DNA of 29,549 nucleotides from Proteobacteria bacterium SG_bin5 (GTDB taxonomy: Bacteria > Pseudomonadota > Alphaproteobacteria > Sphingomonadales > Sphingomonadaceae): positions 561 to 30,109 of the forward strand of contig LWDI01000023.1 in assembly GCA_002083475.1 (NCBI GenBank), given 5' to 3'. A program made the translations under genes and the position numbers. The first letter of the stretch is position 1. Each line of letters begins with the position of its first letter. Below are positions 1-7,042 of the stretch, one piece after another. The notes beneath the pieces were generated by a model that was not told the DNA's origin, did no database searches, and saw only the letters and a program-made list of their open reading frames with translations.

Positions 1-372
1 TTCCACTGGCACGTCTCCGGCCCGCATTTCCGTGACTATCATCTGATGCTCGACGAACAGGCGACGGAAATTCTGGCGGTCACCGATTTGATCGCCGAGC
101 GCGTCCGCAAGCTGGGCGAGACGACCTTGCGCTCGATCGGCGACATCGCGCGGCGCCAGCAAGTCAAGGACAATGACCAGGATTTCGTCACCCCACGCGA
201 CATGCTGCTCGAGCTGCGCGACGATAATCTGAAGCTCGTCCAGCAATATCGCGAAGTGAAGGAATTGGCCGACGCGGCCAAGGACAATGCGACGAGCGGC
301 ATCGTCGACGAATGGACCGATCAAGCCGAACAACGCGCCTGGTTCCTGTTCGAGGCGACCCGCGGCGCCTGA
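1..372 (+). CDS. dps: Dps/ferritin-like DNA-binding protein, 5'-truncated by window edge
   Basis: Frame 1 is open from the first base and ends at TGA 370-372, giving 123 visible residues. The start lies outside the window. The visible part begins FHWHVSGPHF. Aligned by eye to E. coli Dps, it keeps the ferroxidase ligands: His2 (E. coli H51), His14 (H63), Asp18 (D67), Asp29 (D78) and Glu33 (E82). Dps family proteins form 12-subunit shells that oxidise and store iron using peroxide, and some bind DNA, protecting the cell in stress and stationary phase. About 40 N-terminal residues are probably missing. The next gene carries a general-stress promoter, which fits a stress neighbourhood, but the dps promoter itself cannot be seen. 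Confidence 0.93.
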   Translation, partial: FHWHVSGPHFRDYHLMLDEQATEILAVTDLIAERVRKLGETTLRSIGDIARRQQVKDNDQDFVTPRDMLLELRDDNLKLVQQYREVKELADAAKDNATSGIVDEWTDQAEQRAWFLFEATRGA

Positions 373-388
373 CCGGCGGCGGCCGCCC

Positions 389-421
389 AAGCTCGGCCCC
401 AAGCTCGGCCCCGAGCTCGAC
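389..421. repeat. Short 12-bp tandem repeat
   Basis: AAGCTCGGCCCC occurs twice back to back (389-400 and 401-412), followed by a degenerate third copy beginning GAGCTCG. It lies between dps and the DUF1328 gene and has no evident function. Confidence 0.5.
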
Positions 422-438
422 AGGGCCAAGCTCGCAAA

Positions 439-463
439 GGAACGTATCGCCCCCGCTCTCGTT
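439..463 (+). promoter_or_regulatory. EcfG-type general stress promoter
   Basis: GGAAC at 439-443 is followed by exactly 16 bases and CGTT at 460-463. This is a full match to the alphaproteobacterial EcfG (sigma-EcfG/RpoE2) consensus GGAAC-N16/17-CGTT. Transcription would start near 470, about 20 bases before the DUF1328 start codon. Confidence 0.8.
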
Positions 464-491
464 GGTCCGCTAACAGACGAAAGGACCAATC

Positions 492-677
492 ATGCTGCGT
501 TGGGCGATAATCTTTCTGGTGATCGGGCTGGTGCTTGCCGTGCTCGGTTTCGGCGGCCTGGCGGGTGCCTTCATCGGCATCGCCAAAATCCTGTTCTACA
601 TCGCGGTCGCGATCTTCGTCGTGCTGCTCATCCTCGGGCTGCTCGCCGGGCGCGCGGTGAAGGACGCGGTCGATTGA
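492..677 (+). CDS. DUF1328 family small membrane protein
   Basis: This 61-residue protein is almost entirely two hydrophobic helices (about residues 3-24 and 32-54) with a glycine-rich turn between them and a short charged tail (RAVKDAVD). Length and pattern match the DUF1328 (YtjA-like) inner-membrane family, whose biochemical role is unknown. The ATG at 492 is preceded by AAAGGA at about 7 bases. A perfect EcfG-type promoter lies immediately upstream, so I infer induction by the general stress response. The gene is monocistronic and ends at a hairpin shared with the convergent micro-gene. Confidence 0.88.
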   Translation: MLRWAIIFLVIGLVLAVLGFGGLAGAFIGIAKILFYIAVAIFVVLLILGLLAGRAVKDAVD

Positions 678-685
678 CCCCGCTG

Positions 686-719
686 CCGCCGGTCGCCGCC
701 ATTCGGGCGCGACCGGCGG
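686..719. terminator. Hairpin between convergent genes, possible bidirectional terminator
   Basis: CCGCCGGTCGC (686-696) and GCGACCGGCGG (709-719) are perfect 11-bp inverted arms around a 12-base loop. The hairpin sits between the stop of the DUF1328 gene (677) and the stop of the opposing micro-gene (730). No T-run follows, so factor-independent termination is not assured. Confidence 0.5.
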
Positions 720-729
720 GGGCGCGGGC

Positions 730-828
730 TCAAACCGCGGTCAGGGCGTTGACCAGGGCGTCATGCCCCAACAGCAACAGCCCCGTCGCGAGAAATGCGA
801 TCACGCCGATCGCGATGGTCTTGGTCAT
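730..828 (-). CDS. Hydrophobic 32-aa micro-protein
   Basis: This 32-residue ORF begins MTKTIAIGVIAFLATGLLLL and ends in a hydrophobic, non-charged tail. One transmembrane helix covers about residues 4-22. The ATG (826-828) is preceded by an excellent AAGGAGAGG ribosome-binding site, which is the main reason to call a gene this short. It lies 26 bases downstream of a second micro-gene on the same strand, probably in the same transcript under the sigma-54-like element at 1022-1037. I do not recognise a family. A single-helix membrane peptide or stress peptide would fit. Confidence 0.6.
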   Translation of the reverse strand: MTKTIAIGVIAFLATGLLLLGHDALVNALTAV

Positions 829-854
829 GATCCTCTCCTTGGCGCGGCGGGCGA

Positions 855-962
855 TCACGCGACCGGCATCACCGGCACCGCGGCGCTGACGAACATCGCG
901 GTCAGCGCGAGCGCGGCCGCCACCGAGGCCGCGGTCTTGGCGAAATTTTCGAAACGGAACAT
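855..962 (-). CDS. Hydrophobic 35-aa micro-protein
   Basis: This 35-residue ORF starts MFRFENFAKTAASVAAALAL and continues as a hydrophobic helix ending in VPVMPVA. It has one predicted membrane segment or uncleaved signal (about residues 10-33). The ATG at 960-962 has a strong GGGAGGAAG ribosome-binding site. From memory, similar very short FENxAKTAA-type peptides occur in other sphingomonads, but I cannot confirm this here. It is the first gene after the sigma-54-like element, with a 5' leader of about 50 bases, and is followed by the 32-aa micro-gene. Function unknown. Confidence 0.62.
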   Translation of the reverse strand: MFRFENFAKTAASVAAALALTAMFVSAAVPVMPVA

Positions 963-1021
963 CGTGCTTCCTCCCAGTCTTGGCGCCGGCCGGACCATCC
1001 GGCGGCGACGCTCCAGGGGTT

Positions 1022-1037
1022 TGCACGAGGCGTGCCA
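1022..1037 (-). promoter_or_regulatory. Sigma-54 (RpoN) type promoter element
   Basis: On the minus strand this reads TGGCACGCCTCGTGCA. The RpoN consensus is TGGCACG-N4-TTGCA, so 11 of 12 defined positions match, with the invariant GG (1035-1036) and GC (1023-1024) at exact spacing. It faces the two micro-genes. No activator gene is visible in the window. Confidence 0.6.
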
Positions 1038-1138
1038 AGCGCGAAAAAGCGCCAGTTTCAAGCGCGCGCCAAGCATGATTTGGGAATTTCCACCAGCCGC
1101 CTTGGGAAAGCGCGCCGCGAGATGGCGCGGCGGGCCGA

Positions 1139-2155
1139 TCAGGCGAGCTTGATGCAGTTCCGTCCATCGCCCTTGGCCGCATAGAGCAACCGATCGGCGC
1201 GGACGAACACATCGTCCACCGCTTCGTCCGGCAGCGCGGCGGTGAGGCCCGCCGAAAAAGTCACCGCGCCGAGCGGCGCATCGGTTTCGCGCAGGCGATA
1301 GCGTTTGCCCGCGACCAACGTGCGCGCGCCATCGAGCTTCAGCCGCGCCTCGGCGAGTTCGAGCCCGGCGAAGAGCACGACGAATTCCTCGCCGCCATAG
1401 CGCGCGACCAAATGGCCCTGGCATTGTTCCTCGAGCGCGGCGCCGATCGCCTTCAACACGCGGTCGCCCACCGCATGGCCGAAGCTGTCGTTGACGCGCT
1501 TGAAATGATCGATGTCGCACACCGCCAGGCACAGCGGCACGCCCTTGGCCTTTTGCTCGGCGAAGCTTTCCTCGAACACGCGGCGGTTGGGCAGGCCGGT
1601 GAGCGGATCGCGCCGCGCATTGTCGCGCGCTTCCTCCAGCTTCTGGCGCAGTTCGTCGGCTTCGCGCGTGGCGGCCTCGAGCTGGCTTTCGGCGGATTGG
1701 ACGCGGTCGATCATCGCATGCGTCAGCCGCAGCACGTCATCGGGCACCGCCTGCCCCTTGGATTGGATCGCGGTCGCGCTCGCCGCCAGATCGCGGCCGA
1801 ATTCGCGCGTGTCGGCGCGCATGGCCGCCACCAAATCGGCGAAGCCTTCGACTTGCATCTGCGTTTGCGCGACCAGCCCTTGCGCGAGCGCGTTCGCGGT
1901 TTCGGCGACGGGCTCGTTCGACACGTTGCCGCCGAGCGAGACGATGTCCTTGCGCGTCAACCGGATGCCGCCATCGGTGATCGCCGCCACCGCCTTGGCG
2001 AGCGCGCCACCCGGCGCCGAGCAGACGCGATAGGCGAATTCATAATTGATCGGTTCGGGCGTGAGATGGTTGCACGCCAAGAACTCGCCGATCGCGGCGA
2101 ACAGCGACTGCCCCAGCTCGTCTCGATCCGTCACGCGCAGATTCGACCGCTTCAT
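1139..2155 (-). CDS. GGDEF-domain diguanylate cyclase
   Basis: This 338-residue soluble protein would make cyclic di-GMP from two GTP. The N-terminal region (about 1-145) is helical with no recognised domain. Residues 150-180 look like a coiled coil, and the GGDEF domain follows from DPLTGLPNRR (183-192). The active-site motif is GGEEF (254-258), a catalytically competent variant, and the metal-binding DIDHFKRVND segment is present. The RxxD inhibitory site expected just before the active site is absent: the two key positions are Cys and His. Product inhibition is therefore unlikely. There is no membrane segment, so the signal is probably cytoplasmic. The gene stands alone, downstream of the peroxiredoxin gene on the same strand. 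Confidence 0.93.
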   Translation of the reverse strand: MKRSNLRVTDRDELGQSLFAAIGEFLACNHLTPEPINYEFAYRVCSAPGGALAKAVAAITDGGIRLTRKDIVSLGGNVSNEPVAETANALAQGLVAQTQMQVEGFADLVAAMRADTREFGRDLAASATAIQSKGQAVPDDVLRLTHAMIDRVQSAESQLEAATREADELRQKLEEARDNARRDPLTGLPNRRVFEESFAEQKAKGVPLCLAVCDIDHFKRVNDSFGHAVGDRVLKAIGAALEEQCQGHLVARYGGEEFVVLFAGLELAEARLKLDGARTLVAGKRYRLRETDAPLGAVTFSAGLTAALPDEAVDDVFVRADRLLYAAKGDGRNCIKLA

Positions 2156-2232
2156 TGCCCCAGCACCGTTTCCCTGGCCGGCTTCCCCGTGATTCTACGA
2201 GCAAGCCGGAACCCGACGGCACCGACGCCTAA

Positions 2233-2259
2233 CGCAATTATCCTAAGATAATATTTGCG
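2233..2259. terminator. AT-rich hairpin between peroxiredoxin and diguanylate cyclase genes
   Basis: CGCAA-TTATC (2233-2242) pairs with GATAA (2247-2251) and TTGCG (2255-2259) around a CTAA loop, with a 3-base bulge. It lies 7 bases after the peroxiredoxin stop codon. It could be a terminator, although there is no clean T-run, and its GATAAT could also serve as a -10 box for the cyclase gene. Confidence 0.4.
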
Positions 2260-2265
2260 ATGCGA

Positions 2266-2814
2266 TCAACCGCGCGGGCGCAGCCGCTTCACCGCTTCCA
2301 AGGTGAGCCGCACATGTTCGGCGGGGTTCATATCGTCATGCACGAAGTTCACTTTGCCATCGGGCGCGATGACATAGCTGGTGCGCTTGGTGACGAGGCG
2401 CGGCGTGCCGTCCTTACCCGTTATGGGGCGGCCGAGCGCGACGTCATAGCCCGAGACGACCGCCGGGCCGGCGCTTGCGACCATGAACTGGCCGGCGCAA
2501 TCCTTGTTCGAAAAATCAGCGAGCACCTCGACCGGATCGGCGGACAGGCCGACCACGGTCGCCCCCGCCTTTTTGAACTCGGGGATCGCCTGGGCGAAGG
2601 CGCGCGCTTCCGCCGAGCAGCCCGGGGTGAAAGCGGCGGGGAAGAAATAGAGCACGACCGGCCCCTTCTTGAGCGCTTCCTTCAGATGGAAGCCGCTCAC
2701 CTTGCCGGCGGTCGCGCCGCGCGTGGTGAAATCGGGGGCGACCGCACCGGGGGCGAGCGCGGCGAACGCGGGGGCGGCGGCGAACAGCGCGGCGGCGGCG
2801 AGAATCAGGCGCAT
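2266..2814 (-). CDS. Exported peroxiredoxin, Bcp/PrxQ (AhpC-TSA) type
   Basis: This 182-residue thiol peroxidase would reduce hydrogen peroxide and organic hydroperoxides. Residues 1-19 form a cleavable signal peptide (MRLILAAAALFAAAPAFA), placing the enzyme in the periplasm, which is unusual because Bcp proteins are normally cytoplasmic. The active-site loop is PAAFTPGCSAEA with peroxidatic Cys66. No Cys lies five residues later. Cys106 (NKDCAGQF) is the only candidate for the resolving cysteine. A longer reading frame begins 14 codons upstream, but the ATG at 2814 has GGAGGA correctly placed and gives a clean signal peptide. The phospholipase gene lies 82 bases upstream on the same strand. 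Confidence 0.88.
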   Translation of the reverse strand: MRLILAAAALFAAAPAFAALAPGAVAPDFTTRGATAGKVSGFHLKEALKKGPVVLYFFPAAFTPGCSAEARAFAQAIPEFKKAGATVVGLSADPVEVLADFSNKDCAGQFMVASAGPAVVSGYDVALGRPITGKDGTPRLVTKRTSYVIAPDGKVNFVHDDMNPAEHVRLTLEAVKRLRPRG

Positions 2815-2896
2815 TGGGGTCTCCTCCGGCAGAATGCGCGCGACCATAGGCGGCACGGCGCATCAGGCCAAGCCACGGTGCGCCAGCGTTTAGACC

Positions 2897-3949
2897 CTAG
2901 CGCGTCAGTGACCCCCCGAAGCGGACGTGATTGTCGACCTGGTTATAGCGCAGCAATTGCTCGCCATAGCCGGTGAACGCCTCGCCGAAGAGGTAAAGCC
3001 CCAGCCCGCCGCCGACCCGCCGCAGCGGATAGCTCACGAAGAATTCAGCCGCGCCGCGCCCGGTGCCGGGATTGCCGCGCGCATAGACTTGCAGCTTGAT
3101 CCCATCCTCTTCGAGCAGCGAGGCGGTGATGCCGCCATAGCCGAAGAAGCGGTCGATATCCCGCGCCACGCCGCGCGGTCCGAAAAAGCCATAAGCCTCG
3201 GGCGCGATGTCGAGCCGCCAGCGCCCGCCCAGATCGAAACGCTGATTGGCGCGGATGTAGAAACGGTTGAGATCGATCGAATCGGCGACGCCCCCGCCGT
3301 TCGAATCGTGCCGATAACCGATCGCGATCTTCATCGAATCGCCGAAGTCGCGCTCGTAAAAAACCTCGGGGCGGTAAATCGTCGCGGTGATCGGGCCGGA
3401 AGGCGTGCCGATCGCCCAGAAGATCGTCTGGGTATAAGCGACGCGCACCGGCGCGAGCGCGCCGCGATCGAAGGGTTGGAACGAAAAACTCGCCTGCAGT
3501 TTCGCGCGCGAGGTTCCGGCGCCGGCGACGATATAGGTCGGCTCATAGGGCCGGAAGCGCTCGAACGCGCCGTTCGACAGCCCGCGCGACGCGGTGATGC
3601 TTCCCTCGCCCCCGCTCGGCGGCGGCGGCGCGCGTTCGGCGAGCAGTGGCGCCTCGGCGAGCGGGGCGAGCCGGTAGCGCAATTTGGCGAAGCCGCCCGC
3701 GGGCACCGGCGGCCCCTCGGCGGTCGAGCGGATCAAGCTGAGCTTGAGCGCGGTGCCGTCCTTGGCGATCGTCTCGATCTCCTCGGGCGCGGCGATCGGC
3801 GCGGCGTCCGCGCCTTCGTTGACCAGGAACACATCGACCCCGTCACGCGCGGCGACGGCGGCGTCGCTGGGGGGCGCGACCAGCGGGCGCAGCTGCGCGG
3901 CGGCGGGCGTGGCGGCGGCGAGCAGCAGCAAGGCGAGCGGATATCTCAT
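2897..3949 (-). CDS. pldA: Outer-membrane phospholipase A (OMPLA family)
   Basis: This 350-residue protein has a signal peptide (1-19, ending PAAAQ), an N-terminal extension of about 130 residues with a Pro-rich linker near 107-111, and a C-terminal beta-barrel. The catalytic segment GYRHDSNG gives His214 and Ser216. Asn228 follows at exactly the H+14 spacing of the E. coli PldA triad (H142, S144, N156). The NRFYIR strand and the terminal YGEQLLRYNQ stretch also match the family. OMPLA is a calcium-dependent phospholipase activated by dimerisation when outer-membrane asymmetry is lost. The ATG at 3949 was chosen because the signal peptide begins there; the in-frame extension upstream overlaps pheA and lacks protein character. 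Confidence 0.87.
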   Translation of the reverse strand: MRYPLALLLLAAATPAAAQLRPLVAPPSDAAVAARDGVDVFLVNEGADAAPIAAPEEIETIAKDGTALKLSLIRSTAEGPPVPAGGFAKLRYRLAPLAEAPLLAERAPPPPSGGEGSITASRGLSNGAFERFRPYEPTYIVAGAGTSRAKLQASFSFQPFDRGALAPVRVAYTQTIFWAIGTPSGPITATIYRPEVFYERDFGDSMKIAIGYRHDSNGGGVADSIDLNRFYIRANQRFDLGGRWRLDIAPEAYGFFGPRGVARDIDRFFGYGGITASLLEEDGIKLQVYARGNPGTGRGAAEFFVSYPLRRVGGGLGLYLFGEAFTGYGEQLLRYNQVDNHVRFGGSLTR

Positions 3950-3989
3950 CGCCGCCTTGTTACCGCCCTTTATGACGAAAGCGAGTAGC

Positions 3990-4877
3990 TCAGCGCTCGC
4001 GCGCCATCGGGTAGCTGCCGAGCAGCCGCACCCAATCGGCGTGAAAGGCGAGCTCGGCGAGCGCGCGGTCGACATCGGGATCGCCCGGGGCGCCGATGAA
4101 ATCGGCATAGAATTCGCTCGCCGAAAAACTGCCGCCGGGCTGATAGCTTTCGAGCTTGGTCATATTGACCTTGGCGGTCGCGAAGCCGCCGAGCGCCTTG
4201 TAGAGCGCGGCGGGGGCGTTGGGGACGGCGAAGATCAACGTCGTCATGAACGGCCCCGGCCCCTCGGGCGCGCTTTGCTGGAGTTCGAGCGTCAGGAAGC
4301 GCGTCATGTTATGCGCGGCATCGGCGATGTCGGTCTCGAACAGCGTCAGCCCATAGATTTCGGCCGCGCCCGGGGGCGCGAGCGCGGCGAGCGCGGGGTC
4401 GCCACGTTCCGCGACCATCGCCGCCGCGCCCGCGGTATCGGGATAGGTCACCGGCTCGATCCCGCGCGCGCGCAGCCAGCGGCGACATTGGCCGAGCGCC
4501 TGCGGATGGCTCGCCGCCTCGCGCACTTGGCCGGCCTCGCCCAGCCCCATCAGCGCGTGGCGGATCGGCAGGAAGAATTCGCCGGTGATCGCCAGCCCCG
4601 ATTCCGGCAGCAGGAAATGAATGTCGGCGACGCGACCATGGAGCGAATTTTCGATCGGGATGATCGCGCGCCCCGCCGCGCCGCTCTGCACCGCCTCGAT
4701 CGCGTCGGCGAAATCGAAACAGGGGAGCGGCGCGCAGCCGGGATGGGCTTGCAGCGCCGCCAGATGCGAATTGGCCCCCGGCGCGCCCTGGAACGCGACC
4801 GCGCGCGCCGGATCGGCCTGCGCCGCGGCGGCGAGGCGCGCGACATGCGGCAGCGCGGGCGCGGGGAAGCGTTCCAT
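3990..4877 (-). CDS. pheA: Prephenate dehydratase
   Basis: This 295-residue monofunctional enzyme converts prephenate to phenylpyruvate in phenylalanine synthesis. The catalytic domain begins VAFQGAPGANSH (about 27-38). IPIENSLHGRV and the catalytic NMTRF motif are present. A C-terminal ACT regulatory domain (about 210-290) contains KVNMTKLESYQPGG, the region that normally binds phenylalanine (ESRP in most homologues, ESYQ here). There is no chorismate mutase domain. The start at 4877 gives a normal length. The gene is divergent from the cytochrome c gene and is followed after 40 bases by pldA on the same strand, with no functional link apparent. Confidence 0.95.
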   Translation of the reverse strand: MERFPAPALPHVARLAAAAQADPARAVAFQGAPGANSHLAALQAHPGCAPLPCFDFADAIEAVQSGAAGRAIIPIENSLHGRVADIHFLLPESGLAITGEFFLPIRHALMGLGEAGQVREAASHPQALGQCRRWLRARGIEPVTYPDTAGAAAMVAERGDPALAALAPPGAAEIYGLTLFETDIADAAHNMTRFLTLELQQSAPEGPGPFMTTLIFAVPNAPAALYKALGGFATAKVNMTKLESYQPGGSFSASEFYADFIGAPGDPDVDRALAELAFHADWVRLLGSYPMARER

Positions 4878-4978
4878 CGGCGGCGCGCTTAGCCGCGCGG
4901 CGCGAGCACGGCAAGCGCGCTTGCGAGGCGCGCCTTGGCCTTCTAAAGGGCGGCCACGAAAATAGGGATCAGGGACCG

Positions 4979-5635
4979 ATGAATTTCCGGACGAACGTGA
5001 TTTTGGGCTGGATCCTGGCGGCGTTGTTCGTCGGGCTCGGGCTGTCGATGGCCGGGCAGCTTTATTTCAAACAAGGTCGTCCGAAGACCATGGGTTATCC
5101 GATCGAGGGCGTGGTCGAGGAAGGCGCGGGCGAAGGCGCCGCCGCCGCCCCGGCGGCGCCGATCGAAACCCTACTCGCCTCGGCCGACGTGACCAAGGGC
5201 GAGGCGGTGTTCAAGAAATGCGCCTCGTGCCACAATGTCCAATCGGGTGGCGCCAATGGCATCGGCCCCAATTTGTGGGGCATCGTCGGCCATCAGGTCG
5301 CCGCGCACCCGGGCTTTGCCTATTCGGACGCGCTGAAAGCCAAGGGCGGCACCTGGACTTTCCAGGCGCTCAACGAATGGCTCACCAACCCGCGCAAATA
5401 TGCCGAAGGCACGAAGATGAGCTTCGCGGGGCTCACCAACCCCGAGGACCGCGCGAACGTGATCGTTTATTTGAACGCGCAAGGCTCCAACCTGCCGCTC
5501 CCCGCCGCCGCCCCCGCGGCGCCCGGCCCGGACACGACTCAGGCGCCCGGCAACACCACGGCCGACGCGGGCGCGGCCGACGCGGGCAACACCGCGGCAC
5601 CCGCCGACGGCAACGCGGCGGCGCCGGCCAAATAA
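4979..5635 (+). CDS. Membrane-anchored class I cytochrome c (CycM-like)
   Basis: This 218-residue protein has one N-terminal membrane anchor (about residues 7-29), an Ala/Pro/Glu-rich linker, one cytochrome c domain (about 70-173), and a disordered Ala/Pro/Asp/Asn tail. Haem is bound through CASCH (81-85), with Met147 (TKMSF) as the axial ligand. In alphaproteobacteria such anchored cytochromes (cytochrome c552/CycM) shuttle electrons from the bc1 complex to aa3 oxidase on the periplasmic face. AGGGA precedes the ATG at a workable distance. The low-complexity tail of about 45 residues is longer than usual for the family. Confidence 0.93.
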   Translation: MNFRTNVILGWILAALFVGLGLSMAGQLYFKQGRPKTMGYPIEGVVEEGAGEGAAAAPAAPIETLLASADVTKGEAVFKKCASCHNVQSGGANGIGPNLWGIVGHQVAAHPGFAYSDALKAKGGTWTFQALNEWLTNPRKYAEGTKMSFAGLTNPEDRANVIVYLNAQGSNLPLPAAAPAAPGPDTTQAPGNTTADAGAADAGNTAAPADGNAAAPAK

Positions 5636-5724
5636 GCCGGGCGCCGCGCGTGCCAGGGCGGCGCCAGGCGCCGGAGCGTCGTGCGCGAACTTGACAGCGG
5701 CGGGCCAAGCGGCGCCATGGGCCG

Positions 5725-6186
5725 ATGCTCCCGACCACCGCTCTCGACGCGTTTCGCGCGGCGCTCCCCCAGGGCGGGCGGTTGCTCGGGCTCGACGTCG
5801 GCACCAAGACGATCGGCACCGCCTTGTGCGACGCCGAATGGCATTTCGCGAGCCCCGCCCAGCTCATCCGCCGCACCAAATTCACCGCTGACAAGGCCGC
5901 GCTCGCCGCGCTGATCGCCGCGCAAGCCGTGCGCGGCCTGGTGATCGGCTTGCCGCTCAACCTCGACGGCAGCGACAGCCCGCGCACCCAATCGACCCGC
6001 GCCTTCGCGCGCAATTGCGCCGATCTCGGCCCCATTTTGCTCTGGGACGAGCGCTGGTCGACCCAAGCGGTCGAGCAGCAGATGATCGCCGAGGATCTGT
6101 CGCGCGCCAAACGCGCCGAGCGGGTCGACAAGCTGGCGGCCAGTTACATCCTGCAAGGCGCGATCGACGCACTGACGATGGGGTGA
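5725..6186 (+). CDS. ruvX: Holliday junction resolvase-like YqgF/RuvX (pre-16S rRNA nuclease)
   Basis: This 153-residue RNase H-fold protein carries GLDVGTKTIG (catalytic Asp24), VIGLPLNLDGS and the WDERWST motif with the last acidic catalytic residue. YqgF/RuvX is known as a putative resolvase and as the nuclease that finishes the 16S rRNA 5' end. The ATG at 5725 is the first plausible start in frame and leaves only a short leader before the fold. The gene follows the cytochrome gene by 89 bases and ends just before a palindromic repeat unit. Confidence 0.93.
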   Translation: MLPTTALDAFRAALPQGGRLLGLDVGTKTIGTALCDAEWHFASPAQLIRRTKFTADKAALAALIAAQAVRGLVIGLPLNLDGSDSPRTQSTRAFARNCADLGPILLWDERWSTQAVEQQMIAEDLSRAKRAERVDKLAASYILQGAIDALTMG

Positions 6187-6200
6187 CGCCGACGAAAACC

Positions 6201-6224
6201 GTCGCCCCAGCGAAAGCTGGGGCC
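6201..6224 (+). repeat. Palindromic intergenic repeat, family A
   Basis: A 24-bp unit centred on CCCCAGCGAAAGCTGGGG forms a GC hairpin. An identical copy occurs at 12040-12063 and a one-mismatch inverted copy at 12094-12117. Here a single unit lies between the convergent ruvX and ppk2 genes. Confidence 0.8.
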
Positions 6225-6268
6225 CTGGTCGTTCGGGAACGCTGGCGAGCGGGCGACGCGATGGGCGG

Positions 6269-7042
6269 CTATCGTTGGAGCGCCGCCCGCGCCACGCGCT
6301 CCAGCTCGGGATCGAGCGGCGGGGGTTCCATCGGCACGAAGGCCTCGAGCCGATCGGCGATCGCGGTGAGCGCCGCGATCCGCGCCGCTTTCTTGTCGTT
6401 CGCGTCGATCGCGACCCAGGGCGCCCAGCGCGTGTCGGTGCGGCGGAACATCTCCGCCATCGCCACCAGATAATCGTCGCGCCGCGCGCGGTTGCGATAA
6501 TCCTCCGGCCCCGTTTTCCAGCGTTTCCACGGGTCTTCGAGCCGCTCGCGCAGCCTTTTGTCCTGCTCTTCCTGGGTCACGTGGAGGAACAGCTTGACGA
6601 TCGTCGTGCCGCTATCGGCCTGTTGCGCTTCGAATTCGTTGATCTCGTCATAGCCGCGCCGCCACTCGGCCTCGCTCGCGAACCCCTCGACGCGCTCGAC
6701 GAGCACGCGGCCATACCAGCTGCGATCGAATACCGCGATATTCCCCGCCGCCGGCAGCCGCGCCCAGAAGCGCCAGAGGAAATGGCGGGCGCGCTCCTCG
6801 GGGCTCGGCGCGGCGATGGGGTAGACCTCGAAATAGCGCGGGTCCCAATCGGCGGTCAGCCGCTTGATCGCGCCGCCCTTGCCGGCCGCGTCCCACCCTT
6901 CGAACACGATCAGCGCACGGCGCTTGTGGCATAGATGCGCGACCTGCAGCCGCGCGAGCCGCGCTTGCAGCGCCTTCAGATCGGCGTCGTAATCGCCCGG
7001 GTAATCCGCCCCTTGCTCATAATCTTTCAAGTCGATCGTCAT
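6269..7042 (-). CDS. ppk2: Polyphosphate kinase 2 (PPK2) family protein, single domain
   Basis: This 257-residue P-loop kinase transfers phosphate between polyphosphate and nucleotides. It carries Walker A GWDAAGKGG (49-57) and the DRSWYGR Walker B/lid motif (106-112), with RFWARLP between them. One PPK2 domain fills the protein, and its motifs resemble one half of the two-domain polyphosphate:AMP phosphotransferases. Whether it uses AMP, ADP or GDP cannot be read from the sequence. The start at 7042 overlaps the permease stop codon as ATGA, so translation is probably coupled. It gives the cell a second polyphosphate kinase besides ppk1 at 13650. Confidence 0.9.
   Translation of the reverse strand: MTIDLKDYEQGADYPGDYDADLKALQARLARLQVAHLCHKRRALIVFEGWDAAGKGGAIKRLTADWDPRYFEVYPIAAPSPEERARHFLWRFWARLPAAGNIAVFDRSWYGRVLVERVEGFASEAEWRRGYDEINEFEAQQADSGTTIVKLFLHVTQEEQDKRLRERLEDPWKRWKTGPEDYRNRARRDDYLVAMAEMFRRTDTRWAPWVAIDANDKKAARIAALTAIADRLEAFVPMEPPPLDPELERVARAALQR

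Noticed and set aside
389..421. Tandem AAGCTCGGCCCC copies as a CRISPR or phase-variation repeat
   Set aside because: Only two full copies with no spacers, outside a coding frame or promoter core.
1039..1052. GCGC-GAAAAA-GCGC palindrome as an activator site for the sigma-54 element
   Set aside because: It is too short and only a few bases from the promoter; enhancer sites usually lie further upstream.
5691..5719. Perfect TTGACA before ruvX as a sigma-70 promoter
   Set aside because: At 17-base spacing the -10 would be GCCATG, a poor match, and the transcript would start at the start codon itself. I treat the hexamer as chance.
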